Shown piece after piece: positions 27,227 through 35,915 of a stretch of DNA of 60,022 nt (position 1 is its first letter; every line of letters begins with the position of its first letter). The DNA is from Shewanella electrica. Lineage in GTDB: Bacteria; Pseudomonadota; Gammaproteobacteria; Enterobacterales; Shewanellaceae. The notes under the pieces are model-generated. The model was not told the DNA's origin. It was given only the letters and a program-made list of their open reading frames with translations, and made no database searches. Where the stretch lies: the NCBI RefSeq assembly GCF_022321485.1, contig NZ_JAKOGG010000023.1:1-60022 (forward strand), written 5' to 3'. Made by a program: the position numbers and the translations under genes.

Positions 27227-28150
27227 ATGAATTTTTCCCATCTGCAAGCGTTTCAACTGGTGGCCGAACTGGGCAACATGACCCGTGCCGCCGAACAACT
27301 CAACGTGGCGCAGCCGGCGCTCAGTAAAACCATTGCCAATCTTGAACAACAATTTGGCGTGCCACTGTTTGATCGCCGTGGGCGGCGCTTGGAGCTTAAT
27401 CCGTGCGGTGAAGTGCTGCTAAAACGGGTCAAAGCAATTTTTAACGAGCTGGAGCAGGCCAAGCAGGAGCTTGCCGATATGGCTGGCGACGACACCGGCC
27501 ATGTCACGGTCGGTGTCACCACCTCGCAAATTCTGCCTAATCTGTTTGCTAACTATCTATCGCAGCATCCCGAGATTAAATTCCGACTGTTCCAAGTGGC
27601 GGGGCGCTATGAGATTGCTAACCAACTGCGTGATGGAGTAGTGGACTTGTGCATTACGTCGCTGCCGTTGGAATACCCCAGCGATGGCAACAGCGTGGCA
27701 TCACAAACGTTGATGAGCGAAAAAATCTGTCTTGCCGTGCGAGATGACCATCCGCTGGCACAACAGGCTTCGGTGACGCTGGACGATATTGCGCAGGAAA
27801 AATTTGTTAGTTATCCGCGCGAGGACGGTATTCGTGAAATCACCGATCGCGTGTGCTTGCAGGCCGGGTTCCGCCCCAATGTGGTGTTTGAAAGTTTTGA
27901 TAGCAGCGTGATTGCGCATCTGGTGCGAGATGGCGTTGGCGTGGCATTAATGCCAGAAAGCTGGTGGCAGGGTGCACCGCGCGAGCACTTGGTGAAGTTG
28001 CCGATCAACCACGATGCCATGCAGCGCACTATCTTGTTATCGTGGATGGAAAACCGCTATCTTTCGCCTGCCGCCCGTAACTTTTGCGAGTTTATCGGTG
28101 AATATGCCAAGTTGATGGAGCGCGATGCGCGGTTAGGTGAATTGTCTTAG
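27227..28150 (+). CDS. LysR-family transcriptional regulator
   Basis: 307 residues with an N-terminal helix-turn-helix (about 3-60, pattern NMTRAAEQLNVAQPALSKTI) and a substrate-binding-like effector domain. It is divergent from the UspA/MFS pair and presumably controls it. The effector domain sequence (FANYLSQHPEIKFRLFQ, DLCITSLPLE) is typical of activators responding to small organic molecules, but I cannot name one. Confidence 0.93.
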   Translation: MNFSHLQAFQLVAELGNMTRAAEQLNVAQPALSKTIANLEQQFGVPLFDRRGRRLELNPCGEVLLKRVKAIFNELEQAKQELADMAGDDTGHVTVGVTTSQILPNLFANYLSQHPEIKFRLFQVAGRYEIANQLRDGVVDLCITSLPLEYPSDGNSVASQTLMSEKICLAVRDDHPLAQQASVTLDDIAQEKFVSYPREDGIREITDRVCLQAGFRPNVVFESFDSSVIAHLVRDGVGVALMPESWWQGAPREHLVKLPINHDAMQRTILLSWMENRYLSPAARNFCEFIGEYAKLMERDARLGELS

Positions 28151-28212
28151 CCCGTTGTTTTTATTAGGCTTGGCGTTTGCATAGTGCGATAGCCAACTGA
28201 GGACGAGCTGAT

Positions 28213-28650
28213 ATGGATATTGAAGTTACCCGCACGCCAGAACGCGATGATCTCGCGGTACTCAGCCGCGGTATTCAGTCCTACAACCAGCGCTTTTTGC
28301 CTGATGCGGTTGCGCTAGAAGCCGACAACTACTTTGCCGTGTTTGCCCGTGATGCCCTCGGGCAGGTGTGTGGCGGCATTCGCGCCAACGCCTTTTGGGA
28401 TTATTGCATTATTGAACTGCTGTGGTTAGCCGATAACTGTCGCGGCCACGGCGTGGGGCGGCAACTGCTTGAGGCCGCAGAAGCACATGCGCTGGCGCAG
28501 GGTTTTAGCGCCGTGCGGGTGGAGACTTTGGATTTTCAGGCCAAGCCGTTTTACGAAAAGTTGGGTTACACCGTCTATGGTGAGTTGGCCGATCACCCAA
28601 AAGGCCACACCACTTATTGCCTGGTAAAGCGACTTAAAGTAAACGACTGA
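28213..28650 (+). CDS. GNAT-family N-acetyltransferase
   Basis: 145 residues. The acetyl-CoA loop is NCRGHGVGRQLLEAAE (about residues 76-91), followed by FYEKLGYTVYGEL at the C-terminus. It resembles small GNAT proteins acting on unknown small molecules. The start at 28213 is an ATG with GAGGACGAG upstream. It is followed closely by an unknown gene at 28673. Confidence 0.88.
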   Translation: MDIEVTRTPERDDLAVLSRGIQSYNQRFLPDAVALEADNYFAVFARDALGQVCGGIRANAFWDYCIIELLWLADNCRGHGVGRQLLEAAEAHALAQGFSAVRVETLDFQAKPFYEKLGYTVYGELADHPKGHTTYCLVKRLKVND

Positions 28651-28672
28651 AATAGGGATATTGAGGGATTAC

Positions 28673-29014
28673 GTGAGTAAACAATTTAGCGATGATTTAG
28701 AACAGCTGGCTACCTACGGCTTAGCCGCCATTGACGCCAATGAACAGGTGACGGTCAACCTCAAAGACTTGCTGTACGTTTTTGCGACCTTGCAAGAATT
28801 TCAACGTTTCTTCCACCAACCGCAACATTACCAAACGCTAGCGGATATCGAACGCTTTCTCGGTTCGGTCAATGACCCACGCGCTTATAAGCTGTTGCAC
28901 ACTGCCATCCACGCTAAAATGCGGCCGATGCTGCCAGCGCATATCAGTGATAAATACGACGATGGTGATTTTGATGCGCCGCAGTTGCCCTTTTATTACG
29001 ATGCCGATAGATAA
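28673..29014 (+). CDS. Unknown soluble protein, 113 residues
   Basis: A mostly helical, acidic protein without signal peptide or membrane segment. I choose the GTG at 28673, with GAGGGA just upstream; a TTG at 28661 is the alternative. The C-terminal tail DDGDFDAPQLPFYYDAD is strongly acidic. It follows the GNAT gene by 22 bp, suggesting co-transcription. No family recognised. Confidence 0.6.
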   Translation: MSKQFSDDLEQLATYGLAAIDANEQVTVNLKDLLYVFATLQEFQRFFHQPQHYQTLADIERFLGSVNDPRAYKLLHTAIHAKMRPMLPAHISDKYDDGDFDAPQLPFYYDADR

Positions 29015-29140
29015 CTGCCCCCTATCAAAAAAAGCAGGTATTATTGCCGCCGCATTACAGCGTGTTAATCACGCGTGATTTTTAACTTATTAATCGATTC
29101 AATAGCTTATATCTTTAGATGTTGTTCAATAGGAGTATGT

Positions 29141-29542
29141 ATGAAAGGACGCCCAACATCAGTGACCATTATTGGTTGGTACCTTGTCGTGGTAAGTTTG
29201 CTGTCTTTAATGACGGGATTGTTGACACTAAATAACCCGCTGGCGCAGCAAATGATGCAGTCGAATGCGTTACCCGTGGCTTTTCAATATCTATTTTCAG
29301 CCACTGCGTTGTTTGTGCTGGTGATTAATGGATTTTTGCTGCTCAAAGGTAACAATGTCGGCCGCTGGCTGTATGTTGGCTGGCATCTATTTTCTTTTGC
29401 CGTGTCATTGTTCAATATGCCGTCCAAGGCCATGCTGGTCCCCGGAATGGTTATTTTCCTTGTCTGTACGTTCTTCCTCTATCTCCCCAATGCTAATGCC
29501 TATTTTGCTAAGCCAACTGAGGAGCCTGTGACGCATGCGTAA
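29141..29542 (+). CDS. Small membrane protein, four helices
   Basis: 133 residues with four predicted transmembrane helices (roughly 10-30, 46-64, 72-90 and 95-115). I start at the ATG at 29141 behind AGGAG; the frame is open upstream to 29075 but lacks a ribosome binding site there. It overlaps the next membrane protein gene by 8 bp. Function unknown. Confidence 0.7.
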   Translation: MKGRPTSVTIIGWYLVVVSLLSLMTGLLTLNNPLAQQMMQSNALPVAFQYLFSATALFVLVINGFLLLKGNNVGRWLYVGWHLFSFAVSLFNMPSKAMLVPGMVIFLVCTFFLYLPNANAYFAKPTEEPVTHA

Positions 29543-29969
29543 TGTCTTCGGTGTGTTGTTTTTTATTGGCGCCGGTTTTTTGGTGTACATGGTAGGGTTA
29601 TTTGCGTTTATCAACGTGCCAGAGGCGGGTAACGGCAAATGGGTTATGCTGTCGCTGAGTTGTATTCCGTTAGTCATTTTCCACCTGCTGGGGCTGGCGT
29701 TGTTTAGAGGCTCAAATTGGCAGACGGTGACCGGCATAACGTTACTCTCCGGTATTGGCATGACCTTGTTGGTGGTGGTGTCGATGTTCGCCATGCGGTT
29801 ATCACCTGAGCTGATGGCGATGGAAAACGCCTACGCCTTAGAGATGATGAGCGATTATGTTGCGGGGGGCATGATATCGACGCTGCTACTGATATTGAGC
29901 GGTCTGTTGATATTTCAGGGGCGCACCGCCAAGAAAAAACAGCAGCAACTACTGAGCAATAATGGCTAA
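29535..29969 (+). CDS. Small membrane protein, four helices
   Basis: 144 residues, four predicted transmembrane helices (about 5-25, 36-55, 65-87 and 108-127) and a Lys/Gln-rich cytoplasmic tail. It overlaps the preceding membrane protein gene by 8 bp, so the two are probably translated together and may form a complex. Function unknown. Confidence 0.7.
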   Translation: MRNVFGVLFFIGAGFLVYMVGLFAFINVPEAGNGKWVMLSLSCIPLVIFHLLGLALFRGSNWQTVTGITLLSGIGMTLLVVVSMFAMRLSPELMAMENAYALEMMSDYVAGGMISTLLLILSGLLIFQGRTAKKKQQQLLSNNG

Positions 29970-30005
29970 TAGCGTAGCCGTTGAATGTGGCAGGGGAGCA
30001 GGGCG

Positions 30006-30506
30006 TTGAACACTATCTACTTGTTTGATTGGGGCGATACCTTGATGGTCGACTTCCCCGAACAGCCCGGTAAAATGTGTGATTGGCCGGAAGTGCGCGC
30101 CGTTGATGGTGCGCTAGCCACCTTGGCGCAGCTATCGCGCCAGCATGCAATCTACATTGCTACCAACGCCGCTGATTCTGCTGAGGCGGATATTCACGCT
30201 GCCTTTAGCCGTGTTGGTTTAGCGCCATTTATTCGCGGCTATTTCTGCAAGGCCAATCTCGGTATTGGCAAAGGCTCGCCGGAATTTTTTGAGCGGCTGG
30301 CGGCAGCGTTAGCCGTGCCAACTGGTCAATTGTTGATGGTCGGCGACAACTATCACCACGACATTGCCCCCGCTTTGGCCGCAGGCGCGCAAGCCATTTG
30401 GTTTAATCCAACGGGCGTAGACAACGCGCATGCGCCGCAAGTGCGGCAGATTAGTGAATTAACCGCCTTGATTGATGCAGTGAAGGAAAACGAACATGAA
30501 GGATAA
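30006..30506 (+). CDS. HAD-superfamily hydrolase with a variant motif I
   Basis: 166 residues. The nucleophile motif reads FDWGDTL, that is Asp-Trp-Gly-Asp-Thr: the position two residues after the nucleophile, usually the acid/base Asp in phosphatases, is Gly. Later motifs are intact: ATNA (motif II), KGSPEFFERL (motif III Lys) and GDNYHHDI (motif IV). It may still be a hydrolase using the shifted Asp, or have altered chemistry. It starts with TTG at 30006, behind AGGGGAG. It overlaps the zinc-ribbon gene by 11 bp. Confidence 0.85.
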   Translation: MNTIYLFDWGDTLMVDFPEQPGKMCDWPEVRAVDGALATLAQLSRQHAIYIATNAADSAEADIHAAFSRVGLAPFIRGYFCKANLGIGKGSPEFFERLAAALAVPTGQLLMVGDNYHHDIAPALAAGAQAIWFNPTGVDNAHAPQVRQISELTALIDAVKENEHEG

Positions 30507-30708
30507 CCTGCCAATGCAAACCTGCGCCGAATGCGGCAGCCGTTTTATTGTGGCCGTGTCGCCGATGAGTGGCCTGTGCCCGGAGTGCGCTCATCAGCTG
30601 TATGGCTATGATAACTGCAACCATCAAATGCGAGCAGGCCGCTGTGTTAGTTGCGGTTGGGATGGTTCAGTGTCTGCCTTCATCAAAGCGCAGCAGCACA
30701 AGGCTTGA
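30496..30708 (+). CDS. Small zinc-ribbon protein
   Basis: 70 residues with three CxxC pairs: CAEC (about 10-13), CPEC (about 28-31) and CVSC (about 50-53), enough for one or two zinc sites. Its start lies 11 bp inside the HAD gene, and AAGGA-like bases precede the ATG. Probably a nucleic-acid or protein-binding accessory; unknown role. Confidence 0.65.
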   Translation: MKDNLPMQTCAECGSRFIVAVSPMSGLCPECAHQLYGYDNCNHQMRAGRCVSCGWDGSVSAFIKAQQHKA

Positions 30709-30799
30709 TAAGCTGCAGGCGTTAATCCATCAACACTGTCGAAATTGTCATCAATTGCCGTTAAGCTGGTGGTTCGAAAGGAATCACTAATGGACGGTT

Positions 30800-32095
30800 A
30801 TGAGCAAGTTAGCAGTATGCAAGTTAGCCGCGCGGCAAGTCGCATTAGGCTTCGCGGTAATAAATCTGTTGGGTGTGGCAGGTTGTGCCACCCAGTCGGC
30901 CACGGCCGATGCGGCCAACTCCCAGCAGGCCAACCACGGTGTTGCTGCGCAGGTGGGTGTGCGGCCGCTGTATCTGGTAGATGATCTGGACGACGGCGCC
31001 CTCAAAGACAAACTGCAGCAGTGTGCTGCTGGGCCGTTCTATCGCAGTGAGTTTGTTATTTCCCATCGCGGCGCACCGCTGCAATTCCCTGAACACACCA
31101 AAGAAGGCTATCTCGCTGGCGCGCGTATGGGCGCGGGCACGCTGGAGTGTGATGTCACTTTTACCAAAGATAATGAATTGGTTTGCCGCCATAGCCAGTG
31201 CGATCTGGCCGAAACGACCGACATTCTGCTGCATGACGACATCGCCCAACAGTGCCGTCAGCCATTTTCGCCCGCCGATCTTGCTAGCGGTAAACCCGCA
31301 GCAGTGCAGTGCTGCACCTCAGATATCACGCTGGCACAGTTTAAACAGCTCAAGGGCAAAATGGAGGGCGCGAATCCGCAAGCCACTACGCCAGCAGATT
31401 ATCTGGCAGGCACACCGGCTTGGCGCACCGAGTTATATCAGCAACGCGGCACCTTAATGAGTTTGGACGAATCCATTGCGCTGTTTAAACAACTCGGCGT
31501 TAAACAAACCCCTGAGTTAAAAGCGCCGATGGTGCCGATGCCATTTAACGGCATGACGCAGCAGCAATATGCGCAAAAGTTAATTGATAGCTACCGTAAG
31601 GCAGGGATTAGCGCCAGTGAAGTGTTGCCGCAGTCGTTCTCGTTGGCCGATGTACGTTACTGGATTGAGCATGAGCCCGCTTTTGGCCAGCAGGCGTTGT
31701 TTCTTGATGAAGGCAGCAACAGCGAACAGTTTGATCCAATGCTGCCGAGCAGTTGGCGTTGGAGCATGGCCGAGCTAAAACAGCAGGGCGTGACCACTAT
31801 CGCTCCTGCCATGTGGATGCTGCTGACTGTCAATGCTGACGGCGAGATTGTGCCATCGCGTTACGCCTTAGAAGCGAAAAAAGCCGGATTGAAGATTGTG
31901 GCGTGGAGTTTTGAACGTTCTGGCCCGCTCGCTAACGGTGGCGGTTGGTACTATCAATCGGTACAACAGGCCATTCACAAGGATGGCGATATGCTTAAGG
32001 TGTTGGATGTATTAGCGAAACAGGTGGGCGTTAGCGCGATCTTTAGCGATTGGCCCGGCACAGTGACCTATTACGCCAACTGCATGGAGTTGTGA
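30800..32095 (+). CDS. Glycerophosphodiester phosphodiesterase, predicted lipoprotein
   Basis: 431-residue GDPD-family enzyme that hydrolyses deacylated phospholipid headgroup diesters to glycerol 3-phosphate and an alcohol. A lipoprotein signal ends in VAGC (Cys29). The TIM-barrel active-site motifs are SHRGAP (His-Arg-Gly), PEHT (Glu) and LECDVTFT, with a later histidine in VCRHSQCDL. The protein is longer than GlpQ (358) with inserted segments and several extra cysteines. The ATG at 30800 lacks a close ribosome binding site, so its translation may depend on upstream reading. Confidence 0.88.
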   Translation: MSKLAVCKLAARQVALGFAVINLLGVAGCATQSATADAANSQQANHGVAAQVGVRPLYLVDDLDDGALKDKLQQCAAGPFYRSEFVISHRGAPLQFPEHTKEGYLAGARMGAGTLECDVTFTKDNELVCRHSQCDLAETTDILLHDDIAQQCRQPFSPADLASGKPAAVQCCTSDITLAQFKQLKGKMEGANPQATTPADYLAGTPAWRTELYQQRGTLMSLDESIALFKQLGVKQTPELKAPMVPMPFNGMTQQQYAQKLIDSYRKAGISASEVLPQSFSLADVRYWIEHEPAFGQQALFLDEGSNSEQFDPMLPSSWRWSMAELKQQGVTTIAPAMWMLLTVNADGEIVPSRYALEAKKAGLKIVAWSFERSGPLANGGGWYYQSVQQAIHKDGDMLKVLDVLAKQVGVSAIFSDWPGTVTYYANCMEL

Positions 32096-32189
32096 TCGCG
32101 CACAATTCCAAGCACAAAGTTGAATAACTGCTACAATAGCGCGTTTTTTCACGCTTTCCTTTCTGTTTGACTGGGCATCAGGATCTATT

Positions 32190-33572
32190 TTGACTTCATC
32201 TACTGACTTTAGCGCATTGCCGCTGCAACCTTCACTTATTGCGACCATGGCTGATCTAGGCTTCGCGCACATGACGCCAATTCAAGCGCAAAGCTTGCCA
32301 GCTATTCTTGATGGCCGCGATGTGCTGGCGCAAGCCAAAACCGGCTCAGGTAAAACTTGCGCCTTTGGTTTGGGCATTTTGCAGCAGTTGGACGTGAAAC
32401 TGTTCCGCGTGCAATCTTTGGTGTTGTGTCCAACTCGCGAACTGGCTGACCAAGTCGCCAGTGAGCTGCGTAAATTTGCCCGTGGCATTCACAATATTAA
32501 GATTTTGACCCTGTGCGGCGGCACACCAATCGGCCCACAAATTGGCTCGCTGGAACACGGCGCGCACATCATTGTCGGTACGCCTGGCCGCGTGTTGGAA
32601 CATCTCGAACAGCGCCGTCTGTTCCTAGATGATGTTAACCAATTCGTTTTGGATGAAGCCGACCGCATGTTGGAGATGGGCTTTACCGACGCATTAGATC
32701 AAATCCGCGCGTTTCTGCCGCTTAAGCGCCAAAACCTGTTGTTTAGCGCCACCTTCCCTGAATCGATCCTCGCGTTGGCAAAAGCCACCTTGCAGCAACC
32801 AGTTGAAGTCAAAGTGGCTGAGAGCGCAGTTAACGCCAATATTCAGCAGACGTTTTATCGCATTAGCAATGCCGAAGCGCGTCGCCAAGCGGTGTATCAA
32901 TTGCTATTAAAACAGCGGCCAGAAAGCGCCGTGGTGTTTTGTAACACCAAGCAAGAAACCCAAGATGTGGCCGACTTCTTGGCCGATAAAGGTTTTGATG
33001 CGGTAGCACTGCATGGCGATCTGGATCAGCGTGAACGCGATCGCGCCTTAGTGGCCTTCGCCCTGAAAAGTGCGGTAGTGCTGGTGGCAACCGATGTGGC
33101 CGCGCGTGGTTTGGATATCGATGCGCTAGATCTCGTCATCAACTACCAACTGGCCTTTGAGCAAGAGGCGCACGTGCACCGTATCGGTCGTACTGGCCGC
33201 GCCGGTGCTAAAGGTGTGGCGTTGAGTTTAGTGGCGGGCAACGATGATATGCGTTTGGCACTGCTAGAAGACCGCTACGGCACACTGCAATTTGATGAGT
33301 TGCCAGAAGTGACCAACACCGCGCCGCTGCTGGCCAACATGAGCTGTATCCGTATCGAAGGCGGTAAAAAGCACAAGCTGCGTCCGGGTGATATTCTCGG
33401 CGCCTTGACCGCTGGCACAGATATTAGCGGCAGCGATGTTGGCAAAATCCAAGTCAACGACATCTGGGCCTATGTTGCGGTACGCCGTGAACTCGGTAAA
33501 CAAGCGGCCAAGAAACTCAGTGAAGGCAAGCTCAAAGGCAAATCATTCCGCGCTTGGGTGATGGGACGTTAA
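32190..33572 (+). CDS. dbpA: ATP-dependent RNA helicase DbpA
   Basis: 460-residue DEAD-box helicase. Motifs in order: Q motif (FAHMTPIQ), I (AKTGSGKT), Ia (PTREL), II (DEAD), III (SAT), V (ATDVAARGLD) and VI (HRIGRTGRAG). A C-terminal DbpA-type RNA-binding domain (about residues 385-460, GGKKHKLRPGDILGAL) targets hairpin 92 of 23S rRNA in the characterised enzyme, giving a role in 50S subunit assembly. TTG start at 32190, behind AGGA. A terminator follows. Confidence 0.95.
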   Translation: MTSSTDFSALPLQPSLIATMADLGFAHMTPIQAQSLPAILDGRDVLAQAKTGSGKTCAFGLGILQQLDVKLFRVQSLVLCPTRELADQVASELRKFARGIHNIKILTLCGGTPIGPQIGSLEHGAHIIVGTPGRVLEHLEQRRLFLDDVNQFVLDEADRMLEMGFTDALDQIRAFLPLKRQNLLFSATFPESILALAKATLQQPVEVKVAESAVNANIQQTFYRISNAEARRQAVYQLLLKQRPESAVVFCNTKQETQDVADFLADKGFDAVALHGDLDQRERDRALVAFALKSAVVLVATDVAARGLDIDALDLVINYQLAFEQEAHVHRIGRTGRAGAKGVALSLVAGNDDMRLALLEDRYGTLQFDELPEVTNTAPLLANMSCIRIEGGKKHKLRPGDILGALTAGTDISGSDVGKIQVNDIWAYVAVRRELGKQAAKKLSEGKLKGKSFRAWVMGR

Positions 33573-33606
33573 TTTGCTCGCAGCCATCTATTAGCCAAAT
33601 TCGACA

Positions 33607-33638
33607 ACGGCCTGAACTGAGTTCAGGCCGTTTTTTTA
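33607..33638 (+). terminator. Rho-independent terminator of dbpA
   Basis: A perfect 11-bp stem (33607-33617 with 33621-33631) with a 3-base loop is followed by a run of T. Confidence 0.9.
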
Positions 33639-33810
33639 TGCTGCCAACAAGGGCTTTAGCCATGCTGTAAGTTCGCTTATTCATGTTGCCTGATTGTAAT
33701 GCTTTGTTTTAGTTTTGTTTTGCCATTAATGGTTGAAACGTATACGGTATTCAAAAAAGATGCGTAGACATCAACCCATAAAAATATCGTCAACACAATT
33801 GAGGCAATCC

Positions 33811-35715
33811 ATGAAACTTCACCCAGTCACATTGGCGCTACTGGCCGCCAGTGTTGCGCCCGCGTTATGCGCAGCAGCTAGCGATAAAGTCACCCCGATG
33901 ACGCCCGATGGCGTGGCCAGCTATGAAACCGTCCGCCCTGAAGCGGATTTTATTAAGCGCGAAGTGATGATCCCTATGCGCGATGGCACCAAGTTATACA
34001 CCATCATGCTGATGAAAAAGGGCACCAAGAACGCGCCAATTCTGCTAAGTCGCACGCCTTACAACGCCGCCGCTAGCGCCATTCGCGGTAACAGCCAGCA
34101 TCTGAATCAACTTGTGCCGATCATGGATGTGGATTATGTCGAAGATAACTACATTCGCGTCTATCAAGACTTGCGCGGCGTGCATCAATCGGAAGGTGAG
34201 TTTATCGGCAATCGGCCACTCACTGGCCCGCTGAATAGCACTGGGATTGATGAATCCACTGATGCGTACGACACCATTGATTGGCTAGTGAAAAACGTAC
34301 CGGAAAGTAACGGCAACGTCGGCATTATCGGCTCATCCTACTTGGGCTTTACCACGCTGATGGCGGAAATTAATCCGCATCCGGCACTCAAAGCCGCCGC
34401 GCCGCAAAGCCCGATGGTTGATGGTTGGATGGGCGATGATTGGTTTCACAACGGCGCCTTTCGCAATGCGGTGATCAACTACTCGGTAGTACAAAGTACC
34501 GCTAAAGCTGAAAGCGAAGGTACCGCCACGGGCGCACAAGATGATTACAGTCGCTTTTTAGAAGCGGGTTCTACCGGCGATTACCTGAAAAAGTGGGGTT
34601 TTGAGCACTATCCGATGCTGCGCAAGATGACCGAAAATCCGGCTTACACTGAGTTTTGGTCACTACAGGCGGTGGATAAAATCCTCGCCAAGCAGCCGCT
34701 AAAAGTGCCGACCATGCTGATTGTCGGTCAGTGGGACCAAGAGGATTCCTACGGCGCGCCAGCGGTGTATAAAGCGATTGAGCCGAAAGATAAAAATAAC
34801 GATATGGTGTCGTTGGTGATTGGCCCGTGGCGCCATTCTGGCGTCAATCATTATGGTTATAACCTCGGTGCGCTAACCTTTACTGGTGACACTGCCAAAG
34901 AGTTTCGTCTGAAGTACATGAAGCCGTTTTTCGACCACCACCTTAAAGGGGCACCAGATCCCAAAACACCGCCGGTACTGACCTACGCCACTGGCGAAAA
35001 TAAGTGGAATGTCTCGCCAAAATGGCCGATGGGCACGCCGCAAAAACTGTATGTAAATGCTGATATGGGGCTGTCATTCAAGCCAGATGGCAACGCTAAA
35101 GCCCACGATGATTATGTGGCCGATCCGGCCAAGCCGGTGCCGTTTGTACCGCGGCCGATTAACTTAAATGATTCCGACCAGTGGCGCCCTTGGTTAGTGC
35201 ATGATCAACGCTTTGCCTCGAGTCGCCCTGATGTATTGGTGTACACCAGTGAGGTGCTCGATAAACCGCTGCACATCATGGGCGCGCCATTGGTGAACTT
35301 GTTTGCATCCACCACCGGCACCGACGCTGATTGGGTGGTGAAGCTGATTGATGTTTATCCCAACACTACTTCAGAAGGGCATGCGCAAGGCTATGTCGGC
35401 CAAGAGATGACCGGCTTTGAACTGGCGGTCGGGCTGGAAGCGTTCCGTGGCCGTTATGTGCATGGCTTTGCCTCGCCCGCGCCGTTAACACCGGGCAAAG
35501 TAGAGCACTATCAGTTTGCGTTGCCAAACGTTGATCACGTGTTTCTGCCGGGGCATAAGTTGATGATCCAAGTGCAATCGAGCTTATTCCCGCTGTATGA
35601 CCGCAACCCGCAAACTTATGTGGATAATATCTTCTGGGCTAAACCGCAGGATTATCAAAAGGCCACCATGAGCGTGTTCCACAACACTAATATTGAGTTG
35701 CCCATCGTTAAATAA
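33811..35715 (+). CDS. Secreted S15/CocE-type hydrolase (copy 1)
   Basis: 634 residues with a signal peptide (cleavage near ALCAAA, residue 20-23). An alpha/beta hydrolase domain carries the nucleophile in GSSYLG (Ser176), an Asp in GQWDQED and a His in WRHSGVNHYG. A C-terminal jelly-roll domain is typical of X-Pro dipeptidyl-peptidase C / CocE proteins. Family activities include X-Pro dipeptidyl peptidase, cocaine esterase and alpha-amino-acid ester hydrolase; I cannot choose among them. I start at the ATG at 33811 behind GAGG. A close paralogue follows 200 bp later. Confidence 0.88.
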   Translation: MKLHPVTLALLAASVAPALCAAASDKVTPMTPDGVASYETVRPEADFIKREVMIPMRDGTKLYTIMLMKKGTKNAPILLSRTPYNAAASAIRGNSQHLNQLVPIMDVDYVEDNYIRVYQDLRGVHQSEGEFIGNRPLTGPLNSTGIDESTDAYDTIDWLVKNVPESNGNVGIIGSSYLGFTTLMAEINPHPALKAAAPQSPMVDGWMGDDWFHNGAFRNAVINYSVVQSTAKAESEGTATGAQDDYSRFLEAGSTGDYLKKWGFEHYPMLRKMTENPAYTEFWSLQAVDKILAKQPLKVPTMLIVGQWDQEDSYGAPAVYKAIEPKDKNNDMVSLVIGPWRHSGVNHYGYNLGALTFTGDTAKEFRLKYMKPFFDHHLKGAPDPKTPPVLTYATGENKWNVSPKWPMGTPQKLYVNADMGLSFKPDGNAKAHDDYVADPAKPVPFVPRPINLNDSDQWRPWLVHDQRFASSRPDVLVYTSEVLDKPLHIMGAPLVNLFASTTGTDADWVVKLIDVYPNTTSEGHAQGYVGQEMTGFELAVGLEAFRGRYVHGFASPAPLTPGKVEHYQFALPNVDHVFLPGHKLMIQVQSSLFPLYDRNPQTYVDNIFWAKPQDYQKATMSVFHNTNIELPIVK

Positions 35716-35915
35716 GCGCCAAAGATGCTGCGTAAGGCAATGCGTTACGCCATGTAACATTTTTGCCTTTTGCGGCAGCGCGGTGGACGGGGTACCTTAG
35801 TCCACTGCTCGCGCCGTTTGGCCGACCATATAACAATCATAAAAAGGCGATGTGCGTCCTCGTGGCTCAATGCATTAGCTCGACGCCATTGCCAACATTA
35901 GATAGAGGCTTTTCC

